Shown here: positions 7,641 to 12,903 of the stretch, in pieces
How positions within the stretch are numbered: position 1 is the first letter of the stretch
How the letters are laid out: each line of letters begins with the position of its first letter
NCBI GenBank assembly: GCA_905198865.1
Contig: CAJKEB010000041.1
Location: 1 to 15,909, forward strand
Length of the DNA stretch: 15,909 nucleotides
Direction of reading: 5' to 3'
Source: an uncultured Eubacteriales bacterium
Lineage (GTDB): Bacteria; Bacillota; Clostridia; Monoglobales; Monoglobaceae
The notes under the pieces: model-generated
The model's database searches: none
What the model was told of the DNA's origin: nothing
The model's input: only the letters and a program-made list of their open reading frames with translations
Translations under genes and position numbers: made by a program

Positions 7641-8612
7641 ATGGATAATATTCTAATGTTTATATGGCTCATTATCGGGTTTGTATTGCTTATCAAGGGA
7701 GCGGACTTGTTCGTTGACGGCAGTTCGTCAATCGCGGGGCTGCTGAAGGTTCCGAGCATAATAATCGGTCTTACAATCGTTGCGTTCGGTACAAGCGCGC
7801 CTGAAATGGCGGTAAGTGTCAGCGCGGCAATCAAAGGCAGCAATGACATTGTAATCAGCAATGTGCTCGGCTCGAACCTCTTTAATCTCCTTGTAGTAAG
7901 CGGTGCGTGTGCGGCGATAAAGGCTCTGCCGGTATCGAAGGATATAAAAAGGCGTGACTTTCCGTTTTCAATCATTATTGCAGTAATCCTACTGTTTATG
8001 TGTGTGAACAGCATATTTACCGGCAGTTCGAGTTATGTAATAAACCGAACCGAGGGAATTATACTTTTCTGCGGTCTTCTGGCTTATCTCGGATATTTGG
8101 TTTATGCGACAATGAGCGGCAGAAGCGCTGCCGCCCCAGAGGATGTCAAGACAATGTCACCGATTAAAAGTATCTTATTTACGCTTCTCGGCGTTGCCGG
8201 AATAATTATCGGCGGCGACCTGACAGTTGACGCAGCCGGCGATATTGCCGCTGCGCTCGGTATGAGTGATACTATCATCGGTCTAACAGTGCTTGCTGTC
8301 GGAACCTCTCTGCCCGAACTCGTAACATCGCTTGTCGCAACCAAAAAAGGCGAAAACGACCTCGCCATGGGAAACGTTATCGGGTCTAACGTCTTTAACC
8401 TCCTTGGTGTTCTGGGTCTTTCCGCCACAATCAGTCCCGTTGCAGTTTCGGGGGTTTCGGTGATTGATTTGATACTGTTTATCATCTTCTGTTTGGCTGT
8501 GTATCTGGTTACGTTTGCTAAAAATAAAATTGATCGTCTGCCGGGTATTCTGATGGTTCTGACCTACGCGGGATATATGACATACGCTGTGCTAAGAGAG
8601 GTAATTTTATAA
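7641..8612 (+). CDS. Calcium/sodium antiporter (CaCA family, YrbG-like)
   Basis: The 323-aa integral membrane protein is predicted to exchange Na+ (or K+ plus Na+) for Ca2+ across the cytoplasmic membrane. It has the two homologous alpha repeats that define the CaCA superfamily. The first has GTSAPE (50-55) and GSNLFN (77-82); the second has GTSLPE (221-226) and GSNVFN (248-253). The acidic residues E55 and E225 are the expected cation ligands. The halves pair as an inverted duplication with about ten hydrophobic segments, joined by a polar loop near 158-174. Length is typical of the bacterial YrbG group. GGAGG at 7630-7634 fixes the start. Its stop codon directly abuts the stop of the convergent spoIIE gene. 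The transported ion is a family inference, not shown by the sequence. Confidence 0.92.
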   Translation: MDNILMFIWLIIGFVLLIKGADLFVDGSSSIAGLLKVPSIIIGLTIVAFGTSAPEMAVSVSAAIKGSNDIVISNVLGSNLFNLLVVSGACAAIKALPVSKDIKRRDFPFSIIIAVILLFMCVNSIFTGSSSYVINRTEGIILFCGLLAYLGYLVYATMSGRSAAAPEDVKTMSPIKSILFTLLGVAGIIIGGDLTVDAAGDIAAALGMSDTIIGLTVLAVGTSLPELVTSLVATKKGENDLAMGNVIGSNVFNLLGVLGLSATISPVAVSGVSVIDLILFIIFCLAVYLVTFAKNKIDRLPGILMVLTYAGYMTYAVLREVIL

Positions 8613-11048
8613 CACCGCAGCCTTGGGCTGCTTAACTATCCGCCGTGCCGAAGGGTTGCGGCGGTCTTTCATTTTTACGCATATTACTGTCATATCATCG
8701 TCTAATGTGTTTCCGGCTTTGTCGGTTGCTCCGCGGCGTTTTATCGCCTCGTCAAGAATAATCTGCGCAAGGTCATCCGGCTTCAGATCAATATCAACTG
8801 ACTCGACAAGCTCTCTGAGCCACAGGTCGTCGTTATTTTTGCCTATGACACCGTCGCTCGTCATCACAACGACCGAACCGTTCTCAAGCGTGCGCGCAAA
8901 CGCTTCAATGTCCACAATCGACACTATTCCTATGGGCAGCGATGCGGCTCTGACCGTTTCGGTATGGTCCTTATGCTTGATGTAGCTCGCCTCGGCGCCG
9001 TTCTTGATGAACTCGACCTGACCGGTATACAAATCTATAACACACATATCTACAGTTGCAAATGCGTCGTGCGCCGACTTCATCACCATGACCGAATTAA
9101 CCAGCTTAACGGCAATCGTCTTGTCAAAACCGGCCTCCAGAAAGTTTCCGAGCAGATTGACGATAGCGTCGCTTTCGACCGCCGCCTTATGCCCCGTTCC
9201 CATGCCGTCGCTTATCGTAACAACGAACTTGCCGTCATTTAAGTAGCTTGTATAATGCTTATCGCCGCTTTCTGCACTTCTGCTTCGGCTTGCTATACCG
9301 ACAACAGTGTCAAAGCCTTCAACCTGGCAGAACCGCATACGGCATTTTCCTCTGCCAACCTCGCGGCAGTCCATTCCGGGCGCGGCAACATTTACACCAA
9401 GTATATTTTTAATAACCGAACGTACCTTAGTGCGGCACACCTTCGGATCCTCACAGCCTATTATGCTAAGCTCGACAGTGTATTTTTGGTTCTTATCACG
9501 CAGCACATCAACCCTCTCGGTCTTTACGCCAATCGCGTCAAGCTCGTCCCGTATTTCATCTGAGGCTATTATATCAACCGTTTTTTCCTCGCTTATTTCG
9601 TCCGCTGCGTTTTTTATTATCTCAGAAATCCCCTTGAACTGCTCGCTCGTCAGCTCACGGTTTTCGGCAAGGCGGCTCTTCCACACACGATTTATCTTGT
9701 AGACCTCAAACAGCCGGTTTATCTCGGTAACCAGGGGCAGGAGCCGAACGCACTTATCACTGAAGCACTGCGGCACATCCTGAAGTGTGATGCCGCCCTT
9801 GCGCTCCATTATCTCAAGGAACTTAAACATCGTCTTATATGTGGCGTTAAAGTCTTTTTGCCAGCAGAAGCCGGCTTTTTTGCAGTTTTTGCACACCCTG
9901 TCTGCCGCAGTGTCGAACATCAGCGATACATCGCTCATATCTACATTGCTCTGCTTGTCCGAAATCTCCGCAAATGTCCGTGACAGCTCGTAAAACGAAT
10001 CCGACATACGCATCAGCTTGTCGGTAACAAACGCCTTAAACCGCTCGGTTTTTCCGTTGTCATCGTGCGTAAAGTCAATAATTCTGCCGATAACCTTAGG
10101 GGCTGTTTCAGGTATAACATATGCGGCAAGCGCCGCAGCCGCAAATTCATAAATATTCGGAAGATGCTCGGTGCCGATATCAATGCCGGCAAAAAGCGTA
10201 AACACGCCGCCGCAGGCAAGGAGCGCTGCGCTCACTCCCACTCTGCCGAAGTACGCCGCCGCACCGCAGACCAGACCGCATATAGAGCACACTGCAACGG
10301 TCTCCGCAAAGCCGCCGCCGAGCCCTATCGGTATTCCGACGCACACACCGCAGACAGCTGCCGCTGTATATCCGTGACCGCCGTACGCCGCAAGAGCGAT
10401 TACCAGACATGCAAGGAAATTGGCAATATTAAACGTATCGGCTATTGTCAGAGATCTTGTTCCCACAAGAATAATTTCCACCATAATACAAAGACTGATT
10501 TTCTCATCAAGGACGAAGGGGCGGTTCAGACTCTTTCTTCTGAGCAAAAGCTCGCCTGTACGGTCAAATACTATTATTCCGGCAAGCATAAGCGTTACGT
10601 CACAGAGAACCAGAACAAACTCTGCTCCTGTGAAGCCTGTCCACAAAAGCGCCGCAGTCTCACACACGAGCAGCACCGCTCCGGCCGCCGCCGAAATGAA
10701 ATACAGCGACACATTGGTATTGTATTCCATAACAAACAGCACAAGCTGGAATATTATGCACGCAGGGATATAGCGCACAGCCATGTTAAAATCAAAAAGC
10801 AATATGTAACCGGCGCAGACAAAGATGAGATTGATTATGCTCTTAATCGAAAACTTTCGGTCAAGAGTCAAAAAAGAAAGCCCTAAAGGCGCCATACCGT
10901 AAATGGGAACAGCTCTTGCAAAAAGAAGTCCGAGCATTCGTATAAGCACGTCCGCCGGCTTTACGTCAATAATCAGCTTCTTTTTCTTTCTGCTCTTTTT
11001 CGGTACGCTGAGCGACACCTCTATGGGCATAAGTTCGGTGTTTTTCAT
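8607..11048 (-). CDS. spoIIE: Stage II sporulation protein E, membrane-bound PP2C-type phosphatase
   Basis: SpoIIE sits at the asymmetric septum and dephosphorylates the anti-anti-sigma factor SpoIIAA, which releases sigma-F in the forespore. The product (813 aa from the chosen start) has a basic cytosolic N-terminus with KKSRKKKK (17-24). About ten membrane segments follow (35-315), then a central region with a cysteine cluster (C386, C389, C395), and a C-terminal PP2C domain (about 590-795). The PP2C metal motifs are intact: SDGMGTG (613-619, D614), SDGV (731-734, D732) and DDDMTV (783-788). Length nearly equals the 827 aa of B. subtilis. The start is placed at 11048 because GGAGG (11058-11062) lies 9 nt upstream. 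An ATG at 11078 would put the ribosome site inside the gene. Its 3' end overlaps the antiporter gene by 6 nt. Confidence 0.96.
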   Translation of the reverse strand: MKNTELMPIEVSLSVPKKSRKKKKLIIDVKPADVLIRMLGLLFARAVPIYGMAPLGLSFLTLDRKFSIKSIINLIFVCAGYILLFDFNMAVRYIPACIIFQLVLFVMEYNTNVSLYFISAAAGAVLLVCETAALLWTGFTGAEFVLVLCDVTLMLAGIIVFDRTGELLLRRKSLNRPFVLDEKISLCIMVEIILVGTRSLTIADTFNIANFLACLVIALAAYGGHGYTAAAVCGVCVGIPIGLGGGFAETVAVCSICGLVCGAAAYFGRVGVSAALLACGGVFTLFAGIDIGTEHLPNIYEFAAAALAAYVIPETAPKVIGRIIDFTHDDNGKTERFKAFVTDKLMRMSDSFYELSRTFAEISDKQSNVDMSDVSLMFDTAADRVCKNCKKAGFCWQKDFNATYKTMFKFLEIMERKGGITLQDVPQCFSDKCVRLLPLVTEINRLFEVYKINRVWKSRLAENRELTSEQFKGISEIIKNAADEISEEKTVDIIASDEIRDELDAIGVKTERVDVLRDKNQKYTVELSIIGCEDPKVCRTKVRSVIKNILGVNVAAPGMDCREVGRGKCRMRFCQVEGFDTVVGIASRSRSAESGDKHYTSYLNDGKFVVTISDGMGTGHKAAVESDAIVNLLGNFLEAGFDKTIAVKLVNSVMVMKSAHDAFATVDMCVIDLYTGQVEFIKNGAEASYIKHKDHTETVRAASLPIGIVSIVDIEAFARTLENGSVVVMTSDGVIGKNNDDLWLRELVESVDIDLKPDDLAQIILDEAIKRRGATDKAGNTLDDDMTVICVKMKDRRNPSARRIVKQPKAAVL

Positions 11049-11104
11049 AAAATAATACCTCCAAATACTGTTTAACAAAAATGTTAAAAACTTATTACAG
11101 AAGT

Positions 11105-11137
11105 ATTATAATCATATGCAATAAAGAAATTTGTCAT
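11105..11137 (-). promoter_or_regulatory. Candidate Spo0A-type promoter of spoIIE with 21-bp spacing
   Basis: On the minus strand ATGACA (11137-11132, 5 of 6 to TTGACA) is followed after 21 bp by a perfect TATAAT (11110-11105). No -35-like hexamer exists at the normal 17 bp (the bases there read CAAATT). The B. subtilis spoIIE and spoIIG promoters are known for sigma-A hexamers spaced 21-22 bp apart that need Spo0A-P. TGTCATA on the plus strand matches the 0A box TGTCGAA at 5 of 7 positions and overlaps the -35. The agreement is suggestive; the 0A match alone is weak. Confidence 0.55.
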
Positions 11138-11175
11138 AACGTGGAGCGATTCATAAAAATATAAAAAAATATGGA

Positions 11176-11367
11176 TTATTTATCATCGTCCACCATACGG
11201 CGCAGTAAAATCATCGCTAAGCCGCCAACCAGCACGACCCAAATCAAGTAAGACTTAATCCGGCTCTGAGTATACGCATCAACAATAGGCAGGAAACTTG
11301 CAGCAATTACGACAAGCAGCATCATAAACCAAACCGCCGCAATAATGTAGTATGTCTTACGCTTCAT
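11176..11367 (-). CDS. Small two-helix membrane protein of unknown function (63 aa)
   Basis: The protein has two hydrophobic segments (about 7-28 and 39-55). They are separated by a short polar loop containing DAYTQSRIK (30-38), and the tail is charged (RRMVDDDK). The basic N-terminus (MKRK) and RR after the second helix suggest that both ends are cytosolic. GAGAGGTG lies just before the ATG, and a plausible promoter is at 11395-11423, so the gene is probably real. It lies 127 nt upstream of spoIIE on the same strand, but spoIIE appears to have its own promoter, so co-transcription is possible rather than required. I recognise no family. A sporulation link would be an inference from position only. 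Confidence 0.7.
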   Translation of the reverse strand: MKRKTYYIIAAVWFMMLLVVIAASFLPIVDAYTQSRIKSYLIWVVLVGGLAMILLRRMVDDDK

Positions 11368-11394
11368 AGTATCACCTCTCTTAGTTTTATACTG

Positions 11395-11423
11395 ATTATA
11401 TTACATAACCGAAGAAAATGCAA
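11395..11423 (-). promoter_or_regulatory. Candidate promoter of the 63-aa membrane protein
   Basis: On the minus strand TTGCAT (11423-11418) is 17 bp from a perfect TATAAT (11400-11395). The -35 matches the consensus only in TTG. The implied leader is about 20-25 nt and includes the ribosome site. Moderate support only. Confidence 0.45.
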
Positions 11424-11478
11424 TAAAAATATATGATGTACACACACTTTTTACAGCTGAAATGCATCACTAAATGTA

Positions 11479-11890
11479 AAATTATGGTTTATCGCGCACA
11501 AACCTTTTGGGAAAAGGTTTTAAATCCAAATTGGTAAACCGCAATTCGGCGGTTTAATGCAAGCATCGGTAGGCTTGCTGTGACCGGACTTGCGTAGCAA
11601 GTGCGTATTCGCTATTGTAATTATAGCATCTAAGTGTGTAAAGTCATTAATAGCCTTAGATATGCAATAACAAAGCAAGCACGTTAGGCGCGCAGGCTCC
11701 GCACCTGTCAAGGTGCATTGAGATGAGTATTCAAAATGTCTATAACATATTAAATCGCCTTCGGCGAGGCGGCTGCGCACCTCCGAGGCGGCAAGCCGCC
11801 CTACCGCAGTTTGCATTACCGCCCATTGCATGGTCGGTGTCCGGCTGCAAGCTTAGCTTGCAATAACTCCACGTCAAACTATAATTTATA
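11479..11890. repeat. Structured repeat element, long copy (412 bp), with inverted ends
   Basis: This is the second copy of the element at 1943-2213, in the same orientation. The ends are AAATTATGGTTTA (11479-11491) and AAACTATAATTTATA (11876-11890), inverted with one mismatch. Shared order: AAACCGC/GCGGTTT (11536-11542 with 11549-11555), the closing strand CGGTAG (11567-11572), GCTTGC/GCAAGC (11573-11578 with 11675-11680), GCACCT-gtca-AGGTGC (11701-11716), TCGCC-ttc-GGCGA (11755-11767), GGCGGC-aa-GCCGCC (11787-11800), the closing strand CTACCG (11801-11806) and GCAAGC-tta-GCTTGC (11847-11861). It is longer for two main reasons. There is an additional hairpin AAACCTTTT-ggg-AAAAGGTTT at 11500-11520. 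The GCTTGC/GCAAGC stem also has a 96-nt loop in place of a 3-nt one, itself holding smaller hairpins (ACTTGC-gta-GCAAGT, ATCTAAG/CTTAGAT). No protein is credible. Confidence 0.8.
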
Positions 11891-11909
11891 TCACCAGTCC
11901 TTTTGGAGC

Positions 11910-11937
11910 AAAAAGGGCTTCCGCAAGCGGAAGCCCT
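11910..11937 (-). terminator. Intrinsic terminator of the small secreted-protein gene
   Basis: An 11-bp perfect stem AGGGCTTCCGC/GCGGAAGCCCT (11914-11924 with 11927-11937) is followed on the minus strand by TTTTTGC. It starts 11 nt past the stop codon. This is a classic strong terminator, and the structured repeat begins 20 nt further on. Confidence 0.9.
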
Positions 11938-11947
11938 GAAAACTGTC

Positions 11948-12727
11948 TTATTCACCATAGATACCGGCTCTGTCATTCACGACATAATATCTCAGATCCT
12001 CTTCTGTGAGACGCAGTCTGCCGTATGCATCGCCGACAATGTAGCCTTTATTAACTAACTTCGTTATAGTCTCTCTTGCCCAAGCCGGCATGTTATCGTC
12101 AATATAATCATAATATGTAATATTGGATTCAGATGCACTGCTTGAAGTCGTTTGCGGTATACTGTAAGTCGGAGCCTTTGTAGTGGTCGGTCTCTGATAC
12201 TCGGTGATATTCATGCCGTCTATCCAGATATTTACCGCTTTATTCTCACTCACAAAATACATCGTCGCACCCAGCGAGGTCAAGTCGCCTACATAAATAA
12301 AGGTATAGCCCGGTATTGCAGAAAAGCCTTGCATCTGATACTCATAATCATTTGCATAAACTTTAACATCAGATGTGTATACGTCAAACAGCTTTGTGCC
12401 AAGAAGTTTTGTTTCAGGAAGATAAACGGGGATAGGGTTCGGGTAATTTTCATTGTAGTTACGGTAAACACGCAGAGTGCGTTCCGAAGCGTTCCAAATC
12501 ACGTCAAATCCATACTTGTCCAAATCTTCAACTGCAACCATCGGATATCCGTTTACAATCCACGACGGAATTGCATAGTGATTAACATATGTCACAATAT
12601 CCGTATACTGAGCCTCGCCCACAAATGTACCGGCCTTTTGGATTGAGCTGTACGCACTGACCGATGGCATGGCGAAAACACTTACCAACACAGATAAAGC
12701 GGCACATAGTCCGATTATTCTTTTCAA
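11948..12727 (-). CDS. Secreted protein with copper-amine-oxidase-N-like domain and SLH-like C-terminus
   Basis: The 259-aa exported protein has no assigned enzymatic function. It has a signal peptide (1-25, ending PSVSA). A domain follows (about 35-95) with the pattern of the copper amine oxidase N-terminal-like fold seen in clostridial wall proteins: IPSWIVNGYPMVAVEDLDKY (53-72), then GFDVIWN and a strand with RTLRVYR. A second beta-rich part (100-175) leads to a Thr/Ser-rich linker (180-200). The end resembles a single SLH motif (WARETITKLVNKGYIVGD, 216-233). This suggests a wall-associated scaffold or sensor. The start is put at a TTG (12727) because AAAGGAG (12744-12738) is 10 nt upstream. 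The in-frame GTG at 12736 is 1 nt from the ribosome site, too close to be used. It is the last gene that looks clostridial before the break. Confidence 0.78.
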   Translation of the reverse strand: MKRIIGLCAALSVLVSVFAMPSVSAYSSIQKAGTFVGEAQYTDIVTYVNHYAIPSWIVNGYPMVAVEDLDKYGFDVIWNASERTLRVYRNYNENYPNPIPVYLPETKLLGTKLFDVYTSDVKVYANDYEYQMQGFSAIPGYTFIYVGDLTSLGATMYFVSENKAVNIWIDGMNITEYQRPTTTKAPTYSIPQTTSSSASESNITYYDYIDDNMPAWARETITKLVNKGYIVGDAYGRLRLTEEDLRYYVVNDRAGIYGE

Positions 12728-12903
12728 ATAAATCACTCTCCTTTAGGAAATAGTCAATATAGTCAAGTCAATTACTGATTTTAATATATAATCAGCCTTT
12801 GATATTGTCCATATCATATATGACTGTTAAATCCGCAAAAAGTTCCGGAATTATATAAAATATTATAACACAATATTTTATCAATAATCAGACGATATTT
12901 TAA
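12728..12903. other. Intergenic region holding the Firmicutes/Bacteroidota boundary
   Basis: The part near 12737-12744 belongs to the clostridial side, since it is the ribosome site of the small secreted-protein gene. A minus-strand TATAAT at 12867-12862 could be that gene's -10 box, although no good -35 precedes it. If so, clostridial DNA extends to about 12,880. The Bacteroidota lipoprotein ends at 12904. The boundary therefore falls in roughly 12,880-12,904, or less narrowly 12,745-12,904. I see no direct repeats, IS ends, tRNA or integrase. There is also no hairpin terminator after the lipoprotein stop codon, as if its natural 3' flank were missing. Confidence 0.5.

Noticed and set aside
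8617..8631. GCAGCC-ttg-GGCTGC hairpin as terminator of the antiporter
   Set aside because: The stem is short, is not followed by a T run (TTAACT), and lies in spoIIE coding sequence for conserved-looking codons.
10065..10886. 273-codon open frame on the plus strand inside spoIIE
   Set aside because: It is the antisense of a well-identified spoIIE gene. Its translation is low-complexity, rich in Lys, Arg, His and Cys, has no domain, and lacks a ribosome site.
11520..11831. 103-codon minus-strand frame in the long structured repeat
   Set aside because: Same reason: it is interrupted relative to the short copy and has no start signals; the conserved property is base pairing.
1943..11890. Direct assignment of the repeat to HEARO/omega-RNA or to IS200/IS605-type ends
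   Set aside because: No IscB or TnpB gene is present, the consensus cannot be checked from memory, and inverted terminal repeats are not typical of IS200/IS605. It is kept only as a comparison to run.
12152..12646. 164-codon plus-strand frame opposite the small secreted-protein gene
   Set aside because: It is antisense to a gene with signal peptide, ribosome site and terminator, and has no start signals of its own.
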